DNA of 64,000 nucleotides from positions 310,001 to 374,000 of the forward strand of contig NZ_CADIJR010000001.1 in assembly GCF_902859645.1 (NCBI RefSeq), written 5' to 3'. The DNA is from Achromobacter insuavis (lineage in GTDB: Bacteria > Pseudomonadota > Gammaproteobacteria > Burkholderiales > Burkholderiaceae_B). Made by a program: the position numbers and the translations under genes. This document shows, piece by piece, positions 25,503 to 34,074 of the stretch; positions within the stretch are counted from its first letter, which is position 1, and each line of letters opens with the position of its first letter. The notes beneath the pieces were generated by a model. It was not told where the DNA came from, did not search any database, and worked only from the letters and a program-made list of their open reading frames with translations.

Positions 25503-25668
25503 GTCCGGGGCGGCGTTGGCCTGGCGTGCGCGGGGCTACGATTGCGGTCCGGAGCGTTCGCTCCGGACTTTCCCTTCGTCATCTTCGTCACAGCCTTCGG
25601 CTGTTCCTTCAGATTCCCTCGGGCGCATCTACACGCCCCGCGCACGCCAGGCCAACGCCGCCCCGGAC
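25503..25668 (-). repeat. Structured intergenic repeat, copy 3 (inverted)
   Basis: The 98-nt core at 25537-25634, read on the minus strand, has exactly the same length as that of copy 2. It is enclosed by 34-bp perfectly complementary arms (25503-25536 with 25635-25668) unlike those of the other copies except the outer GTCCGGGG. The first core hairpin is ACAGCC-GAA-GGCTGT, where copies 1 and 2 have TCGCC-GCA-GGCGA. Located between the convergent binding-protein genes, where it may also stop transcription. Confidence 0.87.
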
Positions 25669-25728
25669 TCCACCGTTGAAGCTTGACGGTTGCCGGGGCG
25701 GTTTTATTTTTTCGGGTGTCGCAATGCA

Positions 25729-25752
25729 AAGAGGCCGCTTTCGCGGCCTCTT
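25729..25752 (-). terminator. Terminator of the C45 hydrolase-binding protein operon
   Basis: A 10-bp perfect stem AAGAGGCCGC / GCGGCCTCTT with a 4-nt loop, 23 bases beyond the binding-protein 2 stop; on the minus strand it continues TTTGCATTGC. Confidence 0.65.
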
Positions 25753-25775
25753 CGTTTGGTGCGGTGTTGCGGTGG

Positions 25776-27338
25776 TTACTTCGCCACGCGTTCCACTTCC
25801 CAGGCGCGCGGCTTCTTCACGGCCCAGGGGGTGTAGCCCTTGATGTCGGTGCGGAAGGCGCCGATGTCCAGGCCGTTGTAGAGCGGGATGCTGGGGACGT
25901 CGGCCAGGAACAGCTTGTGCAGCTGGTCGAAGGAGGCCTGGCGCTTGGCGTGGTCGGTGTCGACCGAGGCGGCGTCCAGGAGTTTCTGGGCGTCGGGGTT
26001 GTCCCAGACCTTGCGCGGCTGCTTGGCCTTGTCGCCGGTGACCATTTCGTAGTTCAGCGCCGCGTCCAGGCGGGCGGAGTACGGGAAGGTCATCATCTGG
26101 TAGGTGCCGGCGTTGTAGCGGTCGAGCTGCGTGGCCCATTCGGACACGGACAGCTTGGCGTTGATGCCGACGGCCTGCAGCATGGCCTGGATGATGACGG
26201 CGGAGTTGTACGACTGCGGGTAGCGCTTGGTCGTGATCAGCTCCAGCTCCTGGCCCTTGTAGCCGGCTTCCTTGAGCAGCTTCTGGGACAGCGCGGGGTC
26301 GTATTTCCAGCCTTCCTTCTGGGTCGCGTCGTTGTACGGCGAGACCAGCGGGACGATGGAGTTGTTGGGCTTGGCCAGGCCTTCGGTGACGGCGGCGGCC
26401 AACTGGTCGTAGTCGATGGCGTGGGCCAGGGCCTGGCGGATCTTGGGATTGGACAGCAGCGGGTCCTTGGTCTGCAGCAGCAGCGCGGTCATGCTCATGA
26501 CGGGCGCGTAGGCGACCTTGACGTTGGGGGTGCCTTGCAGCACCGGCACGTCGTTGTTGGAGACGTCCTCGATGATGTCGATGTTGCCGCGTTGCAGGGC
26601 GGCCTTGGCGGTGGAGTCGTCGGGCACGATGACGAAGCGCACTTCATCGACCAGGGGGCGCTTGGAGCCGGTGTAGCCGTCGCGCTTGCCGTCGCGGTTG
26701 GCGTAGTCGGCGAACTTGGTCAGGCGCACGTATTCGCCGCGCTTCCATTCGGCGAAGGCGAAGGGGCCGGTGCCGATGGGCTTGTCCCAGCTGCCGTCGG
26801 CCTTGACCGAGGCCTTCTGCAGGATGCCCGTGCCGCCACAGTCGGCGCGCGCCAGCGAGGCCAGGAACAGGCTGCTGGGTTTTTCCAGGTGGTAGACCAC
26901 GGTCTGGGCGTCGGGCGCCTCGACGCCGGTGACCTTGACGGTGCCGCGGCCATCGAATTCGCTGGCGCAGCGCCAGCCGGAGTTGGCGGCGGTGTAGTGC
27001 TGCCAGGTCCAGAGCACGTCGGCCGAGGTCAGCGGCGCGCCGTTGTGGAACTTGACGCCCTGGCGCAGCTTGAAGGTGTAGGTCTTGCCGTCGGGGCTGA
27101 TGTCGATGGACTCGGCCAGCAGCGGGCGCACTTCGGCGTCCTCGCCGTAGGCCACCAGGCCCTCGACGATGTGCAGCACCACCGCGTCGCTGTTGCTGTC
27201 GCGGTTGACGCCGGGCTCGGTCGAGCGGATGTCGGCGGTGAACGAGATGCGCAGCGGGGCCGGCGCCTGGGCCAGGGCGGAGCCGGCCAGCGTGCCCAAC
27301 GCCAGGGCAACCGCGGTAGTCAGGAGTTTTGTTTTCAT
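25776..27338 (-). CDS. Peptide-type ABC solute-binding protein 2
   Basis: 520 residues with a signal peptide (MKTKLLTTAVALALGTLAGS to ALA). It aligns end to end with binding protein 1 (shared ADIRST-PGVNRD, YTFKLR-GVKFHNGA-LTSADV, EWATQLDRYN-G-YQ, KQPRKVWD). It is the distal gene of an operon that begins with the C45 hydrolase. No extra permeases accompany it, so it most likely uses the same importer with a different ligand preference. Confidence 0.9.
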   Translation of the reverse strand: MKTKLLTTAVALALGTLAGSALAQAPAPLRISFTADIRSTEPGVNRDSNSDAVVLHIVEGLVAYGEDAEVRPLLAESIDISPDGKTYTFKLRQGVKFHNGAPLTSADVLWTWQHYTAANSGWRCASEFDGRGTVKVTGVEAPDAQTVVYHLEKPSSLFLASLARADCGGTGILQKASVKADGSWDKPIGTGPFAFAEWKRGEYVRLTKFADYANRDGKRDGYTGSKRPLVDEVRFVIVPDDSTAKAALQRGNIDIIEDVSNNDVPVLQGTPNVKVAYAPVMSMTALLLQTKDPLLSNPKIRQALAHAIDYDQLAAAVTEGLAKPNNSIVPLVSPYNDATQKEGWKYDPALSQKLLKEAGYKGQELELITTKRYPQSYNSAVIIQAMLQAVGINAKLSVSEWATQLDRYNAGTYQMMTFPYSARLDAALNYEMVTGDKAKQPRKVWDNPDAQKLLDAASVDTDHAKRQASFDQLHKLFLADVPSIPLYNGLDIGAFRTDIKGYTPWAVKKPRAWEVERVAK

Positions 27339-27411
27339 GGATGCGTTTCCAGGGGTTGCGCGGGCGGCCGGGGGATCCGGCCGCCGCCAGCGGTCAGGGG
27401 ACCGGGAAAGC

Positions 27412-28548
27412 TCAGGCCGCGGCCAGCAGCTCGGGCTCGGCGTCCAGGCTGTAACGGGTGAAGGTGCGGTTCAGCGCCGGCAGCGGCGCCACTTCCATCA
27501 GGCCGGCGGCCGGTTCCATGACGACCATGGCGACGGTGGCCGACAGGTTGTCGTGGCTGCCGGGGCGCGGCGGGCGGCAGACCGAGTAGGGCGTGCCGAA
27601 GTCGTCGAACAGCGCGCGCTTGAGGTCTTCGCGGGTCAGCTTGTCCTTCTCGTTCAGCAGGCGGCGCACGCGCCAGTCGCGGTAGGCGCTTTCCGGGGTG
27701 CTGGCGCGGCCGGTGTCGCGCAGCTTGCCCAGGGCGACTTCGCTGACCCAGTGGTTGGCGTGCACGATCAGGTCGTCGGCGCCCGGGTAGATCGGGAAGG
27801 CTTCATCGGTGGTGCACTCGTAATCGACGCCGAAGCCGGCGGCCATGCCGATCATGATGTTGTTCGAGCACGACTTCTGGGTGGTGCTGACGGCCTTGAT
27901 GGCCAGCGCGAAGTGTTCCTGCTCCAGCACCTTGCGGCGGATCAGCGACAGCGGCACGCCGAGCTGGCGGAAGTCGCGGTCGGACTCCAGGTAGTTGGCG
28001 GTGATCGACACGCCGGCGCTGTTCAGGCCGCTGCGGGCCAGGCCGCCGGCCTCGACGAAGGTCAGGATGTCCGGGCCGTTGTCGTTGCGCACGCGCAGCA
28101 CGATGGCGGTCTCGGCGCACTCGGCGCGCCAGTCCCAGTTCTGGCCGTGGATCAGGCGGCCGTTGGCCGAGCGGGTCGGCAGGATCAGGGCGCCGGTGCA
28201 GCCGTCGCCCGGTTCGAGCTCGGCGGCCTTCTTCTTTTCGGCGCGGGCCTTGGCGATGACTTCGGTGCGGGCGTTGACCATCACGATGTCTTCGAAGGGC
28301 ACGTTGGCGCCGGCGGCGATGCCGCGCATTTCCTCGAGGTAATGCGGCGCGAAGTTCTCGATCTCGCGGGCGAAGCTTTCGATCAGGCGGGTGCGCGCCA
28401 TGGCGTCGTAGCCCAGGTCGACCAGCGTCTGGCCGTACATGGCGGCGCTCTTGCGCACGCGGTCGGCGGCCTGCTGGCCGTAGGCGCGGCCGCGGGCCTC
28501 GGGGGTACCGGAGACCGATACGAACGGGAATTGGGTGATCTGGGTCAT
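27412..28548 (-). CDS. C45-type Ntn-hydrolase (acyl-CoA:6-APA acyltransferase-like)
   Basis: 378 residues. The family fingerprint is DGCTGALIL, where Gly116-Cys117 is the expected self-cleavage site and Cys117 the N-terminal nucleophile. Further motifs are IHGQNWDWR, GLNSAGVSITANYL and HANHWVS. In fungi this family makes penicillins; bacterial members hydrolyse or exchange N-acyl groups of unknown compounds. No signal peptide, so it acts in the cytoplasm. ATG at 28548 is preferred; a TTG six codons earlier is possible, and neither has a clear ribosome-binding site. It shares operator site 4 and its operon with binding protein 2. Confidence 0.87.
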   Translation of the reverse strand: MTQITQFPFVSVSGTPEARGRAYGQQAADRVRKSAAMYGQTLVDLGYDAMARTRLIESFAREIENFAPHYLEEMRGIAAGANVPFEDIVMVNARTEVIAKARAEKKKAAELEPGDGCTGALILPTRSANGRLIHGQNWDWRAECAETAIVLRVRNDNGPDILTFVEAGGLARSGLNSAGVSITANYLESDRDFRQLGVPLSLIRRKVLEQEHFALAIKAVSTTQKSCSNNIMIGMAAGFGVDYECTTDEAFPIYPGADDLIVHANHWVSEVALGKLRDTGRASTPESAYRDWRVRRLLNEKDKLTREDLKRALFDDFGTPYSVCRPPRPGSHDNLSATVAMVVMEPAAGLMEVAPLPALNRTFTRYSLDAEPELLAAA

Positions 28549-28606
28549 GGACGGATAGCGGCGCAAGGCGCCGTGAGGTCGGGGGAGAGGAGGGAATGTT
28601 GCAAAA

Positions 28607-28632
28607 ATATTAGCTTATTTTGGCGCCAATAT
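28607..28632 (-). promoter_or_regulatory. Operator site 4 with -10 box of the C45 hydrolase operon
   Basis: ATTTTGGCGCCAATAT at 28617-28632 is identical over 16 bases to site 3. On the minus strand it lies directly upstream of a -10 box TAATAT (28612-28607), so the palindrome fills the spacer between -35 and -10. Confidence 0.7.
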
Positions 28633-28776
28633 TACCCAGGGTTTGCCCGGGGATAACGGTCCGCCAGGACCCGCGAAAGACCCGCGGCAGCGGTCTGGGA
28701 GGGGCGCCGCCGCGTCCGCCGGCTCCCGCCGCCAGGCCGGCGGACAGGCCGCGCCGGCTGGGCGGCGGCGCATCGG

Positions 28777-29547
28777 TCAGGCGCCGGCCGCGTGTTCGCG
28801 CGCCAGGTCGTCGCAGCGGGCAAAGCCGGCGCCGGCGGCGCGCAGCCGGTCGAGCAGCCGCTCGATCATCTGCAGCCGGGCGGCGCGTCCCACGCCGTTG
28901 TCCGCGCGCGGGTGCAGCGTCAGGCAGGCGTAGCCCTCGGCCGCCAGCAGCGCGTCGCCCTGTTCGGCCAGGTGCGCATAGGCGCGGTCCTGGGTCACGC
29001 GGCGGCCGAAATGGCTGGCGTCGCACAGGCCCTCGCTCCAGGGCAGTTCGATCATGCCGGGGGCGCCGTCGGCGTCCAGCGCGTAGGGCGCGTCGTCGTC
29101 GATGGCGCTGCTGTCGTAGCGGTAGCCCAGCTCGCGCAGCAAGGGCAGGGTGCGCGCGCTGAAGCCGCCGCCGGTCCAGCGAAAGCCCTGCGGCGCCTGG
29201 CCGGTCAGCGCCGCCAGGCGGTCGCGGCCGCGTTGCAGCACCTCGGCCTCGCGCTCGCCCAGCGTGGCCAGGTCTTCGAAGGCGTTGCCCTGCGAGGCGG
29301 CTTCGTGGCCGTCGCGCAGGCTTCGTTCCAGCAGGTCGCGGCAGCGCTCGGCCTCGAAGGCGGGCCAGAACAGGGTGGCGCGGATTTCCTGGCGCCGCAG
29401 CATGTCCAGCACCCGCGCCAGGCCGCCGCCATAGGTGTAGCGGCCGTGGCCGTCGCGGCCGTGCAGTTCGTGTTCCGGGCGGGCGGCGGCTTCGGGGCCG
29501 ATGCCCTGCACGTTGAGGGTGACCAGTACGGTCTTGGGGGCCGTCAT
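28777..29547 (-). CDS. Polysaccharide-deacetylase-fold protein with degenerate metal site
   Basis: 256 residues of the NodB/PuuE carbohydrate esterase fold. The usual catalytic Asp motif (T-D-V-D-G) reads TLNVQGIG. The metal motif H-x3-H (GHEIAAHGY in the neighbour) reads GHEAASQGN, so key Asp and His residues are missing. It keeps FRWTGGGFSARTLPLLRELG, YRYDSSAIDDDAPY and TLHPRADNG. Its start overlaps the stop of the intact paralogue by ATGA. It is probably a pseudoenzyme or one half of a heteromeric enzyme. Confidence 0.78.
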   Translation of the reverse strand: MTAPKTVLVTLNVQGIGPEAAARPEHELHGRDGHGRYTYGGGLARVLDMLRRQEIRATLFWPAFEAERCRDLLERSLRDGHEAASQGNAFEDLATLGEREAEVLQRGRDRLAALTGQAPQGFRWTGGGFSARTLPLLRELGYRYDSSAIDDDAPYALDADGAPGMIELPWSEGLCDASHFGRRVTQDRAYAHLAEQGDALLAAEGYACLTLHPRADNGVGRAARLQMIERLLDRLRAAGAGFARCDDLAREHAAGA

Positions 29548-30434
29548 GCGGTTCTCCAGGCGGCGGGGTGGGCCAGGCAGTGGCGGGCCAGCGCGGCCAG
29601 CGTCATGCAGTGCACGTCCGGCTGGGCGCCGACGTAGGCCAGGAAGCGGTCCATGGCGGCGGCGCGGGCCGGCGTGCCGGAACCGCCGGCGGCCTTGGGG
29701 TGCACCGTCAGGTGGATGTAGCCCTCGGCCTGGCGCAGCGCCTCGAATTCCTCGATCCAGTTGTCGCAGGCCTCGGCCGCCAGGCTGTGGCCGGTGAAAT
29801 AGAACGGATAGTCGTCCAGCGACACCGTGTTGTTGGGCAGCATGACGAAGCCATCGCCGCCCTCGGCCGGCAGGTAGGGGCGGTCACGGTCCTTTTCGCT
29901 GGCGTCGTAGCAATAGCCGAGCCGGCGCAGCGTGGGCAGGGTGCGGTGGCTCTTGCGGCCCGACGGCGAACACCAGCCCACCGGCGTCACGCCCAGCTGC
30001 CGCTGGATCAGGGTGTGGGTCTTTTCCAGCAGCGCGGGTTCGTCCTCGCCCAGGTCCCAGGCTTCGTGCAGGTAGCCATGCGCCGCGATCTCGTGGCCGG
30101 CGGCCAGGATGGCGCGGAAGGTGTCCGGGTAATGCTCGACGTCGTAGCCGCAGGCGAAGAAGGTCGCCGGCATGGCGTGGCGCGCCAGGATCTCCAGGTG
30201 GCGCGGCACGCCGCGGCGGATGGCGTAGCGGCCGGCGGTATGGATGCCGGCGCTGGGGAATTGCTTGCGGCCGACCTCGACGGCGGGGCCGTCGACGTGA
30301 ACGGTCACGCACACCACGGCGCGCACCGGCGGGGCTGATGGCGCGCGCCGTCCCTCGGCGCGTAGTTCATGGTCGAGCGCCAGCCAGGGATTGGCGGCGG
30401 CGTCCAGCGGGACGCCATAGGGAATGGCTTGCAT
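29544..30434 (-). CDS. Polysaccharide deacetylase family hydrolase (PuuE/PgdA-like), motifs intact
   Basis: 296 residues, no signal peptide. The catalytic Asp is in TVHVDGPAVE, the metal ligands in AAGHEIAAHGYLHEAWDL, and the substrate loop in SPSGRKSHRTLPTLRRLGYC; TVHPKAAGGSG lies near the end. These cytoplasmic members hydrolyse amide bonds in N-acetyl sugars, allantoin or cyclic imides. The start overlaps the binding-protein stop (TGATG) and the stop overlaps the degenerate paralogue, so all three are co-translated. The Bug protein may indicate a carboxylate or ureide substrate. Confidence 0.85.
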   Translation of the reverse strand: MQAIPYGVPLDAAANPWLALDHELRAEGRRAPSAPPVRAVVCVTVHVDGPAVEVGRKQFPSAGIHTAGRYAIRRGVPRHLEILARHAMPATFFACGYDVEHYPDTFRAILAAGHEIAAHGYLHEAWDLGEDEPALLEKTHTLIQRQLGVTPVGWCSPSGRKSHRTLPTLRRLGYCYDASEKDRDRPYLPAEGGDGFVMLPNNTVSLDDYPFYFTGHSLAAEACDNWIEEFEALRQAEGYIHLTVHPKAAGGSGTPARAAAMDRFLAYVGAQPDVHCMTLAALARHCLAHPAAWRTA

Positions 30435-31447
30435 CAGGTGGCCTTGATATTGGCGTTCTTGATCAGGGTGCGCCATTTCTCGCTTTCGGTGGCGACGAAA
30501 CGGCGCAGTTCTTCGGGCGTGCCGCCGTGCAGTTCCAGCCCGTTCTGCGTCAGCTGCGCCAGGGCGGGTTGCTTGAGCGCGCTCTGCACCGCGCCGTTGA
30601 GCGTCTGGACGATGGCCGGTGGCGTGCCGGCGGGCACGAACACGCCGTTCCAGCCGATCGCCTGATAGCCCGGATAGCCGGACTCGGCCACCGTCGGCAC
30701 GTCGGGCAGGGCAGGCGAGCGCGCGGCGGACGTCACCGCCAGCGGCCGTGATTTGCCGCCCTGGATGAATTGCTGCTGGTTGATCACCACGTCCATCAGC
30801 ACCGGGAACTGGCCGCCCAGGAAATCGTTGACCGCCGCCGCCGCGCCCTTGTAGGGCACGCCGGGCAGGTCGAGGCCGGCCGTGGCCTTGAGCAGTTCCA
30901 TCGCCAGGTGCGCCGAGCTGCCGTTCTGCGTGATGCCGTAGAAGTACTTGCCGGGGTTGGCCTTGATGAGGGCGACGAACTCCTGCAGGGTCTTGGCCGG
31001 AAACGACGGATGCACCACCAGCACGTTGTTGTAGTAGCAGACCATCGAGACCGGCTCGAAGTCCTTGATGGGGTCGTAGGCGATGTTCTCGTACAGGCTC
31101 TGGTTCACGGTGTGGGTGCCGGTGGAGCCGAGCGCGACGGTGTAGCCGTCGGGCGCCGAACGCGCCGCCTGCTGGGTGCCGATGATGCCGGCCGCGCCGC
31201 CCTTGTTGATCACCACCACGCTCTGCTTGAGCGCTTCGCCGATGCCCTGGGCCAGCGGCCGCGCCACCAGGTCGGTGCCGCCGCCCGCCGGGAACGGCAC
31301 GATGAACTGGATCGGGTGTTCCGACGGGTAGCCGGCCGCGCGGGCCAGGCCGGGGCGGGCGAGCGCGGCGCCCGCCAACGAGGCGGCCGACGCCGCCATG
31401 AATTGCCGGCGGCTGATGCCGCCGGGCCTGCTGCTGGACTGCTTCAT
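30434..31447 (-). CDS. Bug-type (TctC-family) periplasmic solute-binding protein
   Basis: 337 residues with a twin-arginine-like signal (SRRQFMAASAASLAGAALA). Bug hallmarks are PIQFIVPFPAGGGTDLVARP, VVINKGGAAGIIGTQQAARS, DGYTVALGSTGTHTVN and VPTVAESGYPGYQAIGWNGV. The family binds organic carboxylates for TctAB transporters or for signalling. No tctAB genes are in the window, which is common for these proteins in Bordetella and Achromobacter. Leads an operon with two deacetylase-fold genes; IclR regulator divergent. Confidence 0.92.
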   Translation of the reverse strand: MKQSSSRPGGISRRQFMAASAASLAGAALARPGLARAAGYPSEHPIQFIVPFPAGGGTDLVARPLAQGIGEALKQSVVVINKGGAAGIIGTQQAARSAPDGYTVALGSTGTHTVNQSLYENIAYDPIKDFEPVSMVCYYNNVLVVHPSFPAKTLQEFVALIKANPGKYFYGITQNGSSAHLAMELLKATAGLDLPGVPYKGAAAAVNDFLGGQFPVLMDVVINQQQFIQGGKSRPLAVTSAARSPALPDVPTVAESGYPGYQAIGWNGVFVPAGTPPAIVQTLNGAVQSALKQPALAQLTQNGLELHGGTPEELRRFVATESEKWRTLIKNANIKAT

Positions 31448-31534
31448 GCGATTTCCCCTTGGATGTGCATGCCGGGCGAGGCGGGCCGCGGACTTTTCGC
31501 TGTCCGCTGGCCTGCTGCTTCAGTATCATTATTC

Positions 31535-31583
31535 GATAAAAAACAATCTTCACCAATTAGTTTTTATCTATAAATGATAAAAA
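31535..31583. promoter_or_regulatory. Repeated GATAAAAA boxes between Bug operon and IclR gene
   Basis: GATAAAAAA at 31535, TTTTTATC at 31561-31568 and GATAAAAA at 31576-31583. The last two form an 8-bp perfect inverted repeat around TATAAAT. The AT-rich patch lies between the divergent genes, so these are candidate IclR-family binding sites and also hold the promoters. Confidence 0.55.
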
Positions 31584-31712
31584 TAGCGAAGACGATAGCG
31601 AGAAGCAGAGCGTTGGGTGAGAAGCGATAGCGGAGGGTTATGGCGCAGGGGCGCGCCGGGATCGCTGTGATACGCTGCGCCGGTTCCGCCTCGCCCACCG
31701 TCCGCCGATTCC

Positions 31713-32483
31713 ATGTCCACCCTGAAGCGCGCCCTCGCGATCCTCGACCTCTTCAGCCTGGCCACGCCGGTGCTGACGGCCGAAGAGATCATCTCCAAGC
31801 TGTCCTACTCGGCGCCGACCGGCTACCGCTACATCCGCGACCTGTCGGACCTGGGCTACCTGCTGCGCATGACGGGCGGCGGCTACAAGCTGGGGCCGCG
31901 CATCATCGAGCTGGACCATCTCATCATCGACGGCGATCCGGTGCTGGGCGTGGCCCGGCCGATCATGCGCGAGGTGGTGGACCAGGTCGGCGGCGACGTG
32001 CTGCTCAGCGTCATCCACGGCCTGCGGATCCTCAACATCCACCACGAACGCGGGCCCGACGCGCTCGGCATCCCGCACGGCCGCGGCCGCGCCCACCCGC
32101 TGTTCCGCGGCGCCACCGCCAAGACCATCATCGCGTTCCTGCCGCGCAAGGACCAGCGCAGACTCTACGAAGGGCACGCCGCCGAGGTCGAGGCCGCGGG
32201 CCTGGGGCCGACGCAGGCCGAGTTCATCCGCCACCTGGACGAGATCCGGGTGCGTGGGGCGTATCTGGGGGTGGGCGAGATTTCGCCGGAACGCGCCGGC
32301 ATCGCGGTGCCGGTGTTTCAGGAAGACCGGCGCATCTTCGGCGCGCTGACCGTGACCTTCCTGGCGACCCGGCTCAACACCATTGCGCAGGACAAGACCA
32401 CGGCGCTGCTGCAGGCGGCGGCGCGGCGCATCGAATCCCTGGCGCTGGCGTCCCGCATCAAGGAACAGGCCCCCGCGCCGTAG
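31713..32483 (+). CDS. IclR-family transcriptional regulator
   Basis: 256 residues. N-terminal winged helix (LKRALAILDLFSLATPVLTA, SAPTGYRYIRDLSDLGYLLR), then the IclR effector domain from about 80 (GGDVLLSVIHGLRILNIHHE, RAHPLFRGATAKTIIAFLPR, YLGVGEISPERAGIAVPVFQ). The effector is usually a small organic acid. Divergent from the Bug-deacetylase operon, which it probably controls. Confidence 0.9.
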   Translation: MSTLKRALAILDLFSLATPVLTAEEIISKLSYSAPTGYRYIRDLSDLGYLLRMTGGGYKLGPRIIELDHLIIDGDPVLGVARPIMREVVDQVGGDVLLSVIHGLRILNIHHERGPDALGIPHGRGRAHPLFRGATAKTIIAFLPRKDQRRLYEGHAAEVEAAGLGPTQAEFIRHLDEIRVRGAYLGVGEISPERAGIAVPVFQEDRRIFGALTVTFLATRLNTIAQDKTTALLQAAARRIESLALASRIKEQAPAP

Positions 32484-32519
32484 GCGTCGGGGGCCTGTGG
32501 GCCGCTCGGATCGAGCGGC
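32466..32519. terminator. Two hairpins between convergent IclR and efflux-channel genes
   Basis: A 9-bp stem CAGGCCCCC / GGGGGCCTG spans the IclR stop codon, and a second stem GCCGCTC / GAGCGGC (32501-32519) follows. No T-run; they separate convergent genes. Confidence 0.5.
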
Positions 32520-32524
32520 GCGGG

Positions 32525-34072
<1,548 letters not shown>

Positions 34073-34074
34073 CG

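Noticed and set aside
9020-25668. The three repeats as insertion-sequence ends or a CRISPR-like array
   Set aside because: No transposase, no direct target duplications were apparent, and the copies are 7-9 kb apart in mixed orientation. They fit a structured intergenic element better.
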